A stretch of DNA of 64,000 nt from CAYPNF01 sp964411985. Its GTDB lineage: Bacteria > Verrucomicrobiota > Verrucomicrobiia > Limisphaerales > J093. Position numbers and translations under genes: made by a program. The notes under the pieces are model-generated. The model did not search any database. It was not told the origin of the DNA and worked only from the letters and a program-made list of their open reading frames with translations. Numbering within the stretch: position 1 is the first letter of the stretch; every line of letters starts with the position of its first letter. Below, one piece after another: positions 8,217 to 16,463 of the stretch. The stretch covers positions 1 through 64,000 of the forward strand of contig CAYPNF010000038.1 of assembly GCA_964411985.1 (NCBI GenBank), given 5' to 3'.

Positions 8217-11200
8217 ATGCGAAAAACCATAAAACAGTGCACAGCGCTTGGGCTGTCGTCTCTGGCAGGTCTGCTCTGCGCGGTGAGCCTCTCGGCTGCC
8301 GCTCCGACGACCCCTCAGGGTCTGATCACGACCAAGATCTTCAAGGACATTGGAGGCGGTACGACCGTTGCCGATCTCACTGGGAATGCCAAATTCCCGG
8401 ATTCACCCGATGAAGTGACCTACAGCAAGTACTTCGAGCTCTACGCTGGGGACGATATCAATACGCCTCCCGCAGGGGACGTGATGAACAACTCCGGTGC
8501 ACAGATCATAGGGTTTTTCTATCCTGATGCCACCGCGGATTATACCTTCTACGTTTGTGCGGACGACGGGGCGAATCTGTATCTCAGCACCGACGACACC
8601 GCTGCGAACAAGAAGCTGATTGCGCAAGAGACAGGTTGGAGCGGCGTGCGTAATTACACTGGTGTTGGTGGCGGAAGCACGGTCGAAGCAAAGAACTCTT
8701 CGACCTTCACTGGGACCCAATGGCCGACGAAAGTTGGTGGTCTGGCCAAGATCACTCTGACCAAGGGCAAAGCCTATTACATTGAGGCCCTGATGAAGGA
8801 AGGTGGCGGCGGTGAGGATCTGTCGGTCTCGATCGACGGTACCCTGCCTATCCCAGGTTCCATGCTCTCGTCTGACCGGGGCTCAGGACCCGCGACCATC
8901 GTAACTCAACCTGCCAGTGTCACGGTAAATGAAGGTGCCCCTGCCACGTTCTCCGTGGTGGTCAGTGGCACGCCGCCATACACCTTCAGGTGGCTGAAGA
9001 ACGGTGCCGAAGTGAGCACCGGCAGCGACAAGTACCAGATAGCTCGTACGGTTCGCGCCGACAATGGGGCGAAGTTCAAAGTGGAAGTCACTGGGGCGCA
9101 AGGCGCCATGGTAACCAGCTCGGAGGCTACCTTGACCCTCAACCTCGACACAGTCGCACCCACCATTACCGCGATCAAGGCGTCGATGGATTTCCTAACC
9201 GCGACCGTGACCCTCTCGGAACCGCTGGATCAAGCTAGTGCGGAATCCGCCGGCAATTACAAGTTCTCGAATGGCTTGACCGTGAGTTCGGCCAAGTTGG
9301 CGGGTGCTTCTGGCACAGCCAATGACAACAAGGTCATCCTGACTACCAGCAAACAGGGCGAAGGACAGGAATACACTCTGACGGTAAACGGTGTGAAAGA
9401 CGCGGCTGGAAATGCAATCGCGGCGAACTCCACCATTCTCTTCAAGAGCGCTCTTTTCGCCAAGGGCTGGGGATCCTTCCAGCGCTGGTACAACGAGAAC
9501 GGTGATCCGGGAGACCTCAACGCCTTCTCCACCGCCTTCAACGACGGCACGATCCGAGCTCCTGATTTCGACACGGCAGTGAGCTTCTTTGGTGAGCCTT
9601 GGGGGCAGCGTGACAACTATTCCGCTCGCGTGTACGGGTACTTCATCCCGCCGTCCAATGGCAACTATGTGTTCTTCGTTAGCTCCGACGACGGATCGAT
9701 GCTTTATCTGAGCACCGACGACAAGCCGGCCAACAAGAAACTGATCGCTCGGGAGACCGCTTGGAGCAATCAGTATCAGTTTACCGCCTCCGGTGGTAAC
9801 AGCGATCTGGCCTCCAAGCGCTCTGACCAGTGCCCCGAAAACGAATGGGGCACGATCACCCTGAAGGCCAACACCCGCTACTACATGGAAGTTCTCCACG
9901 ACGAAGGCGGCGGTGGCGATGGCGTGGACGTCACGTTCATCAAAGAGGGTGACGCAGATCCCTCCAACGACGCGGCTGGCATGAAGATGAAGGGTGACGT
10001 TATCGGCACGTTCCTCGATCCGAACGGCGCGACTCTGACCATTGACCAAGAGCCCGCCGATGCGACCCAGCAGGAGCTTCGCACCGCGAAGTTCACCGTG
10101 GCCGCTACTGGAAACACCCCGTACGGCAACACCGTGACCTATCAGTGGCAAAAGGCCCCCTCCGGCAGTTCCACCTTCACGGATATCGCGGGTGCGACTG
10201 CTGCGAGTTACACCACCCCGCTTCTGGCGCTTGCCGACAACGGCACCCAGTACAAAGTCGTCTGCTCTGTCCCAACCTTGTCCAAGGTCAGCGCGGCAGC
10301 CAAACTCACCGTGGTGGCCGACACGTTTGCTCCCAAGCTGGAAGCGGCGGGCGCGATCGGTAAGGGCACTGGAATCGAAGTGGGCGTGAGGTTTGACGAA
10401 AACGTGGATCCAACCACCGCTGGCGCAACTGCCAATTACACCCTGTCCAAGGGAACCGTCACCGGAGTTCGTTACCAGAAGTTCAACCATACTGGCACGG
10501 AAGGCTTCTTCCAGTTGGGCAGCACTGGGCCTCACTACGGCGGCGCCGTCGTGCTGACTACGACCGGACTCGCGGGAGGTGACACTGTCACCATCACTGT
10601 CAAGAACGTGAAAGATCTCAAAGGTAACGCCATGAGTGCGGCCGGCGAATCGACCCAGTTCATCGTTACCAAGAAGATGAAATGGGTAGGCATGGGCGGC
10701 GACGACTACCTGCAGGGTGAGCTGGGTGGGCAGGAAATCAACACCGAGCCTTCTCTCTGGCCGGATGACGTGGCCGCTTACAGTGACGCCGACTTCGACC
10801 TGATCAGCGGCGGTACCGCCAACTGGAATAACTACGACGAGGCCACCTTTGTATACGAAGAAGTCACTGGCGACTTCGACAAGGTGGTTCGCTGCGAATA
10901 CCAGGATCCGACCAGCCAATGGGCACGTCACGGCATGTGCGCTACGCCGAACGCTGATGAAGGTGTTACCCGCGCTCAAGTCACCGGCGGAGCCACCATG
11001 GAGAAACGATACATGCTGCGCTGCAACCCGCCCGTCCAATGGAACGGGGCTGCAGGCAACAATCAGAACGAAGCCGACTGGCGTGACACCGCAGGCGGTA
11101 ATTACGGCGGAACCGGAGCAGGCAATCCTGCGTATCCGAACGCCTGGTTGCGCATGCAGCGCATCGGGCAGACCTTCACGGGCTTCTATAGCTCCGATGG

Positions 11201-12230
11201 TAAGAACTGGACCTCCTATGGAGCCCATACGTTCACCGAAGCGGAACCGATGCCTGCCAAGCTGCTCGTTGGCATCTACTACACGCCTGAGTTCGGCAAC
11301 AACGGTGCGGGCGCCGGCGTAGGCCACTCCGCCGTTGCCAAGTTCCGTCAGTACGGCAACTACGTAGCCAAACCGTCCGAAGTCACCTACGGCGTCGGCC
11401 TCAACTTCGGTGCTGATGAACCCAACGGCGCCATGGGCGGCATCCTGCCTACCATCGGTACCGCGGGTGTCCCAGGTGTCGTCCAGGGTAACTGGAACAA
11501 CCTGACCAACGCCACCGGCAGCAGCACGACCATCGTTGCGGACAAGCTCGGAACCGCCGCGCCCACGTCCGTCAGCGTGACTTGGTCTTGCCCGAACACT
11601 TGGGCTTCCACCGGTCGCGGTGAGGAGAACAACAAGCTGACTGGCAACGACAAGATCCTCATGACCGGCTACCTGGATACCGGCAATGCCACCACCACCA
11701 CGATTGAGATCACTGGCCTGCCCACCGATCTCACTAGCAAGGGCTATGACGTGTATGTCTATGCTCTGGGTGGTGTTTCCGCTCGCGGCGGTGGCTATGC
11801 CATCACCGATGCCAGTGACGCGCTGCTGACCGATTGGGTGGACGCGCAGAGCCCGGCGAACCCGACCAACTATGTCCAGGCCGTTCCGGCAGCGGGAACT
11901 TGGGCAGTGGGTAACTACATCGTGTTCAAGAACCTGAAGGCTAACAGCATCAAGGTTCTTGCCTCGACCGAAAATGGCCATGGTTTCAGTGGCACGCCTC
12001 GCGCTGGCGTCAACGCCATCCAACTCGTTCCGACGGGCGGTGGCGGTGGGACACCTCCAGGCAAGATGACAATCGCACTCGCTGCGGGTAGCGTTACCAT
12101 CAACTGGGAAGGCTCCGGCATGCTGCAGTCTGCCGCGACCGTGAGTGGACCGTGGACGGATGTTGGCACCGCCAAGCCGTACACGACGCCCGCGACCGGC
12201 ACGATGTACTATCGCGTCAAAGGACAGTAA
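8217..12230 (+). CDS. Very large exported PA14/Ig/DUF1349-like protein
   Basis: A 1337-residue exported protein with signal peptide MRKTIKQCTALGLSSLAGLL (cleavage near SAAA at 29-32). Domains in order: a first PA14-like domain (about 35-215, YTFYVCADDGANLYLSTDD), an Ig-like domain (about 222-305), an SbsA-type Ig domain (about 307-405), a second PA14 domain (about 410-600), another Ig-like domain (about 605-700), another SbsA-type domain (about 703-815), a DUF1349-like concanavalin domain (about 820-1050, YPNAWLRMQRIGQTFTGF), an unassigned beta-rich domain (about 1055-1280), and the tail WEGSGMLQSAATVSGPW. It shares modules with the two upstream paralogues in a different order. No Shine-Dalgarno is visible. 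The start codon lies in a small palindrome (GCATA TAC TATGC, 8208-8220). The 7963-8216 leader holds no gene I can support. Confidence 0.9.
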   Translation: MRKTIKQCTALGLSSLAGLLCAVSLSAAAPTTPQGLITTKIFKDIGGGTTVADLTGNAKFPDSPDEVTYSKYFELYAGDDINTPPAGDVMNNSGAQIIGFFYPDATADYTFYVCADDGANLYLSTDDTAANKKLIAQETGWSGVRNYTGVGGGSTVEAKNSSTFTGTQWPTKVGGLAKITLTKGKAYYIEALMKEGGGGEDLSVSIDGTLPIPGSMLSSDRGSGPATIVTQPASVTVNEGAPATFSVVVSGTPPYTFRWLKNGAEVSTGSDKYQIARTVRADNGAKFKVEVTGAQGAMVTSSEATLTLNLDTVAPTITAIKASMDFLTATVTLSEPLDQASAESAGNYKFSNGLTVSSAKLAGASGTANDNKVILTTSKQGEGQEYTLTVNGVKDAAGNAIAANSTILFKSALFAKGWGSFQRWYNENGDPGDLNAFSTAFNDGTIRAPDFDTAVSFFGEPWGQRDNYSARVYGYFIPPSNGNYVFFVSSDDGSMLYLSTDDKPANKKLIARETAWSNQYQFTASGGNSDLASKRSDQCPENEWGTITLKANTRYYMEVLHDEGGGGDGVDVTFIKEGDADPSNDAAGMKMKGDVIGTFLDPNGATLTIDQEPADATQQELRTAKFTVAATGNTPYGNTVTYQWQKAPSGSSTFTDIAGATAASYTTPLLALADNGTQYKVVCSVPTLSKVSAAAKLTVVADTFAPKLEAAGAIGKGTGIEVGVRFDENVDPTTAGATANYTLSKGTVTGVRYQKFNHTGTEGFFQLGSTGPHYGGAVVLTTTGLAGGDTVTITVKNVKDLKGNAMSAAGESTQFIVTKKMKWVGMGGDDYLQGELGGQEINTEPSLWPDDVAAYSDADFDLISGGTANWNNYDEATFVYEEVTGDFDKVVRCEYQDPTSQWARHGMCATPNADEGVTRAQVTGGATMEKRYMLRCNPPVQWNGAAGNNQNEADWRDTAGGNYGGTGAGNPAYPNAWLRMQRIGQTFTGFYSSDGKNWTSYGAHTFTEAEPMPAKLLVGIYYTPEFGNNGAGAGVGHSAVAKFRQYGNYVAKPSEVTYGVGLNFGADEPNGAMGGILPTIGTAGVPGVVQGNWNNLTNATGSSTTIVADKLGTAAPTSVSVTWSCPNTWASTGRGEENNKLTGNDKILMTGYLDTGNATTTTIEITGLPTDLTSKGYDVYVYALGGVSARGGGYAITDASDALLTDWVDAQSPANPTNYVQAVPAAGTWAVGNYIVFKNLKANSIKVLASTENGHGFSGTPRAGVNAIQLVPTGGGGGTPPGKMTIALAAGSVTINWEGSGMLQSAATVSGPWTDVGTAKPYTTPATGTMYYRVKGQ

Positions 12231-12257
12231 GCGCGCGGTAGTTCGCACACGAATCAC

Positions 12258-12290
12258 GAGACCGGGCTTCGGCCCGGTCTCTTTTCTTTT
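12258..12290 (+). terminator. Rho-independent terminator
   Basis: Perfect 10-bp stem GAGACCGGGC, loop TTCG, GCCCGGTCTC, then TTTTCTTTT, 27 bases after the stop at 12230. Confidence 0.93.
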
Positions 12291-12386
12291 ACGCTTGAAG
12301 CGGCCGCAGGGCCCTCGATAATGAACCGCGTGCCCTGTAGCCCGAACCCCAATGTTCCACACGTCATTCGCTCTGGCGAAGCTTTT

Positions 12387-12501
12387 GGAGTGCGGTGGGG
12401 AGCGCAGCGAAGTACCGCTTTTAGCACCACTCGAGAAGGCTGGGAGCACACCGGGGAGGGGAAAGCGGCACCTGAGGGCGCCGCACTCCAAGACCTGGCG
12501 G
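12387..12501 (+). repeat. Composite palindromic repeat, family A copy 1
   Basis: Preceded by GGCGAAGCTTTT. The outer arms GGAGTGCGG (12387) and CCGCACTCC (ending 12489) are perfectly complementary and enclose 85 bases containing the motif GGGAGCGCAGCGAAGTACCG and the hairpin GCGGC/GCCGC around ACCTGAGGGC. The shared flank AAGACCTGGCGG closes the unit (12490-12501). The region 12231-12599 otherwise contains only the terminator and a short spacer. Confidence 0.88.
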
Positions 12502-12535
12502 AATTCGAGCGACCTTTCGCGGTGGCGAAGCTTTT

Positions 12536-12647
12536 GGAGTGCGGTAGGGAGCGCAGCGAAGTACCGCTTTTGGGACCCGTCGGGAAAGGGCGGAGGCTGT
12601 TGAGGGAAAAGCGGCACCTGGAGGCGCCGCACTCCAAGACCTGGCGG
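12536..12647 (+). repeat. Composite palindromic repeat, family A copy 2
   Basis: Head GGCGAAGCTTTT, outer arms GGAGTGCGG (12536) and CCGCACTCC (ending 12635), inner pairings GCGGTA/TACCGC and GCGGC/GCCGC, and the flank AAGACCTGGCGG (12636-12647). Its right part overlaps the proposed start and positively charged N-region of the downstream secreted protein. Confidence 0.88.
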
Positions 12648-15600
12648 ATTTCGAGGGTTTCTTCGCTGATCCTCTGCCTCGGTCTCTTCCTGTCTTCCGT
12701 TTCCGCAGGATCGGCTGAAGCCCAGCCCGTGCCTCCTAATGGCGTCTCTTGGCAATCAGGTCCCGACTTCCGTTTTGCGCCCGGTCAACCCGTCGGGGAA
12801 ACCGCGCCCGGTCTAAGCCTGCTACCTCCAACTCAGACCGGCATCCTTTTCACGAACCTCCTTCCCGAATCGCGCCATCTCACCAACCAGATTCTCCCCA
12901 ACGGTTCGGGGGTCGCCGCCGGGGACGTGGACGGCGACGGATGGTGTGATTTATTCTTCTGTGGTTTGAAGAGCAGCGGATGCCAGCTCTACCGTAACCT
13001 CGGAGCCTGGTGCTTTACGAACATCACTGCCCAAGCCGGGGTCGGCTGTGCCGGGCTTGACTGTACCGGGGCGGTGCTCGTGGACTTGGACGGCGATGAG
13101 GACCTTGATCTGATCGTGAACAGTCTCGGGGGTGGGACCTGGTTGTTCTTCAACGATGGTCATGGACACTTCACTCGGTCGGCTAAGCCTTTGAATCCAG
13201 GGCGCGGTGGCACCTCCCTGGGCATGGCTGACGCCGATGGGGACGGCGACCTGGATCTCTACATTGGTAACTACCGACTGGCCACTTTGACGGATGCCCC
13301 GGGGACACGGTTCAGTGTGAAGATGGTGGACGGAAAACCCATGGTGGCCTCGATCGACGGCAGGCCTCCCACCGATCCCGAGTGGACGAATCGGTTTCGC
13401 TACAAATTCGAGCTGGGGCCTGGGGGACGGGGCAAGTTTGGGCGCGAGGAGCTGGGAGAGGCGGATGCGTACTTCACTAACGACGGCAAGGGAGAGTTCA
13501 CCGCTGTTTCTTTCACCGAGGGTGCCTTCCTGGACGAAGAGGGAAAACCGCTCAGTGCCCCTTTTTTCGACTGGTGTTTGTCGGTGCTCTTTCGGGATCT
13601 GAACGGAGACGGTTTGCCGGATCTGTATCTCTGCAACGATTTTGGCACCCCCGACCGCTTCTGGCTCAACGCGGGATCGGGGAGGTATCGGCTGGCTCCT
13701 GCTCTTTCCCTGAGACAAACCAGCCTGGCTTCCATGGCAGTGGATGCTGCGGACCTGGATCGCGATGGATATGACGATCTCGTGGTGGTGGACATGCTGA
13801 GCCGCTCCCATTTTGGACGTCTGACCCAGAGGAATATCCAACGGGCTGAGTTAGCTCCCGCGGCCGAGATCACGGCTCGGCCTCAGTACCCGCGTAACAC
13901 GCTCCTGCGAAACCGGGGGGATGGCTCCTTCGCCGAAATTGCCCACTACGCCGGGATCGAGGGAACGGAGTGGTCCTGGAATCCCATTCTGCTGGACGTG
14001 GATCTGGACGGGTACGAGGACCTGTTGGTGCCCAATGGGTTTATCCGCGACAACATGAACCTGGATGCGATGGATCGTATCGCCGCTGCCAAGGGGGGGC
14101 GCCGTCTTTCCGCCCAGGAGGAACTTCAACTGCGTGCCCTCTACCCTCCTCTCAACACGCCCAACCTGGCGTTTCGCAATTTGGGGGATCTCCGTTTTAC
14201 CGAATGCAGCCGTGATTGGGGGTTCAACCAGCCCGTGATCTCCCAAGGCGCCTGCTTGGCTGATCTGGACAACGACGGAGACCTCGATGTGGTGGTGAAT
14301 AACCTCAACAGCGTGGCGGGAATTTACCGGAACGACGCGACCGCGCCCCGGTTGGCAATCCGGTTGGAAGGGCGTCCACCTAACACCGGCGGCGTGGGTG
14401 CCAGGATTACGGTGGCGGGGGGACCCGTGCTGCAGAGTCAGGAGATTGTTTCCGGGGGGCGTTACTGCTCCAGCGATCAGGCACAGCGGACGTTCGCGGC
14501 AGGCTCGGCCTTGGCCATGACCGTTCGTGTTCGCTGGCGGAGCGGGGCAGAATCCACCTGCTCGAACGTGCCTCCCAACTCGATCGTCATCGTCACCGAA
14601 CCGGCCGGAACCACGCCTTCCTCTTCGGGTGGTCTCAGTCCTGAAACCCGTCATTTCGCGACGAGATCGGAGGGAAGCGCGGCTCCCGCCTTCCGTTTTG
14701 CCGATGTCGGTTCCGCACTGAGTCATCGGCATGTGGACGCCTCCTTCGACGATTTTGAGCGTCAGCCTTTGTTGCCGCGCCGGTTGAGTCAACTGGGTCC
14801 AGGAGTGGCATGGTGGGATTTGGACGGCGATGGACGGGAGGACCTGGTGGTGGGCAGTGGCCGTGGCGGGCGGGTGGCCTTTTTTCGAAACTTGGGCCGA
14901 GGCCGCTTCGAACGTTCAGCCGCCGCTCCTTGGGGGATCCCCGTGGAGAGGGATACGGCCGGCTTGGCGGGCTGGCGTGGCAGGCAATTGTTGGTGGCCT
15001 CCGCCCATTACGAGGACAATGCCACCAACCAGACTGGCGTGACGGTTTGGCAAAAGGACAAGACAGAATCGTTGCTGCCTCTCACGTCGACTAGCCTGGG
15101 TCCCCTGGCGGTCGCCGACTATGATGGTGATGGCGAATTGGATCTGTTTGCCGGAGGACGGGTGATTCCGGGGCGCTACCCTGTGCCAGGTTCCTCCCAT
15201 TTGATGCGGTCGAAAAACGGGATCCTGCAAGCGGACGTTCCCAACATCGCTGCGCTGCCTTTGGGGCTGGTCAGCGGGGCGATCTGGGCTGATTTGGAAG
15301 GCGATGGCTACCCGGAGTTGGTGCTCGCCTTGGACTGGGGCCCCGTCCGAATCCTGCGCAACCACCAGGGCCTCCTCGAAGCGTGGGATCCTCCCGTCAA
15401 GATCGCTGGAGTGGAGTCTCCAATGCGCAAGTTGAGTTCACTTACGGGTTGGTGGAATGGCGTAGCGGCGGGTGATTTCGACAACGATGGGGAGCTCGAC
15501 TTGGTGGTTTCCAATTGGGGTGGCAACACCCGGTACCAGCGATGGCGGCCTGAGCCCCTGCGCCTGTACTATGGGGATTTCGGTGGGGATGGCAGCCTGG

Positions 15601-16463
15601 GCCTACTGGAAGCCCACTTCGTGCCGGAGTTGAGGAAGTACGCCCCAGAACGCGCTCTGGACGGCATCCGAAAGAGCTTGCCGCGCCTTGCTGAACCCTT
15701 TCAGACCCATGCGGCCTGGGCGGAGGCGGGAATGGAAGAGGTGCTGGGAAAGGAACACGACCGATCGTCGTTCGCCGAGGCCAACTGGCTTGAGACCACG
15801 CTTTTCCTCAATCGAGGAGACCATTTTGAAGGGCGTATTCTGTCTGCCGAAGCGCAGTTCGCGCCCGCGTTTGGCCTTTGTGTGGGCGATGCCGATGGGG
15901 ACGGTAACGAAGATCTTTTCCTGAGTCAGAACTTCTTTGGCACGGACCTGGATACGTCACGCCTGGATGCCGGGCGCGGGCTCTGGCTGAAGGGCGATGG
16001 TAGCGGAGGGCTTCGTCCGGTGCCGGGCCACGATTCTGGGGTGTTGATCTACGGTGAACAACGAGGCGCTGCCTTGGCGGATTTTGACCAAGACGGGCGG
16101 ATGGATCTCGTGGTGGCGCAGAACAGTGCCGAGACCAAGTTGTATCGGAACACGGGTGCCAAGCCCGGACTGCGCGTTCGACTGAAGGGTCCACCAGGCA
16201 ATCCCGCTGGCCTGGGAACTTCGGTGCGTTTGAAGTTCGGTACACGGTTGGGGCCGGTCCGCGAATTGCACGGAGGGGGTGGCTATGAATCGCAGGACAG
16301 CCCGGAGTTGGTGCTTGCGACGCCCGAACCCCCCACAGCGATCCTGGTCCGCTGGCCTGGAGGGCACCCGGTGGAGAGCCCATTGCCAGCAAAGTGCCTG
16401 GCCGTTAGTATCGGGCTTTACGGCGAAGTGGAAGCGGACAATCGGGAACGGCAGGGCCAATGA
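12600..16463 (+). CDS. Exported double FG-GAP/ASPIC-UnbV (CRTAC1-like) protein, paralogue 1
   Basis: About 1287 residues if started at the TTG at 12600, which follows GGAGG and leads into a signal peptide (SLILCLGLFLSSVSA). The frame is open from an ATG at 12321, but that stretch is repeat sequence. The protein is an internal duplication: an N-terminal FG-GAP/VCBS propeller with DxDGDGxxD calcium-binding loops (such as DADGDGDLDLYIGNYR), an ASPIC/UnbV domain near residues 582-665 (RLAIRLEGRPPNTGGVGARI), then a second propeller and a second ASPIC/UnbV domain near 1190-1275 (LRVRLKGPPGNPAGLGTSVR). CRTAC1-like proteins are extracellular calcium-binding proteins of unknown role in bacteria. It heads a four-gene run; its TGA overlaps the next ATG (ATGA at 16460). 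The true start is uncertain because repeats A1 and A2 occupy the 5' region. Confidence 0.85.
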   Translation: MREKRHLEAPHSKTWRISRVSSLILCLGLFLSSVSAGSAEAQPVPPNGVSWQSGPDFRFAPGQPVGETAPGLSLLPPTQTGILFTNLLPESRHLTNQILPNGSGVAAGDVDGDGWCDLFFCGLKSSGCQLYRNLGAWCFTNITAQAGVGCAGLDCTGAVLVDLDGDEDLDLIVNSLGGGTWLFFNDGHGHFTRSAKPLNPGRGGTSLGMADADGDGDLDLYIGNYRLATLTDAPGTRFSVKMVDGKPMVASIDGRPPTDPEWTNRFRYKFELGPGGRGKFGREELGEADAYFTNDGKGEFTAVSFTEGAFLDEEGKPLSAPFFDWCLSVLFRDLNGDGLPDLYLCNDFGTPDRFWLNAGSGRYRLAPALSLRQTSLASMAVDAADLDRDGYDDLVVVDMLSRSHFGRLTQRNIQRAELAPAAEITARPQYPRNTLLRNRGDGSFAEIAHYAGIEGTEWSWNPILLDVDLDGYEDLLVPNGFIRDNMNLDAMDRIAAAKGGRRLSAQEELQLRALYPPLNTPNLAFRNLGDLRFTECSRDWGFNQPVISQGACLADLDNDGDLDVVVNNLNSVAGIYRNDATAPRLAIRLEGRPPNTGGVGARITVAGGPVLQSQEIVSGGRYCSSDQAQRTFAAGSALAMTVRVRWRSGAESTCSNVPPNSIVIVTEPAGTTPSSSGGLSPETRHFATRSEGSAAPAFRFADVGSALSHRHVDASFDDFERQPLLPRRLSQLGPGVAWWDLDGDGREDLVVGSGRGGRVAFFRNLGRGRFERSAAAPWGIPVERDTAGLAGWRGRQLLVASAHYEDNATNQTGVTVWQKDKTESLLPLTSTSLGPLAVADYDGDGELDLFAGGRVIPGRYPVPGSSHLMRSKNGILQADVPNIAALPLGLVSGAIWADLEGDGYPELVLALDWGPVRILRNHQGLLEAWDPPVKIAGVESPMRKLSSLTGWWNGVAAGDFDNDGELDLVVSNWGGNTRYQRWRPEPLRLYYGDFGGDGSLGLLEAHFVPELRKYAPERALDGIRKSLPRLAEPFQTHAAWAEAGMEEVLGKEHDRSSFAEANWLETTLFLNRGDHFEGRILSAEAQFAPAFGLCVGDADGDGNEDLFLSQNFFGTDLDTSRLDAGRGLWLKGDGSGGLRPVPGHDSGVLIYGEQRGAALADFDQDGRMDLVVAQNSAETKLYRNTGAKPGLRVRLKGPPGNPAGLGTSVRLKFGTRLGPVRELHGGGGYESQDSPELVLATPEPPTAILVRWPGGHPVESPLPAKCLAVSIGLYGEVEADNRERQGQ

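Noticed and set aside
9195..12755. Open frame of 1186 codons on the minus strand opposite the large PA14 gene
   Set aside because: It is a mirror of the plus-strand gene's codon bias in GC-rich DNA; the translation is Arg/Gly/His-rich low-complexity with no domain, and the plus-strand product has clear domains and a signal peptide.
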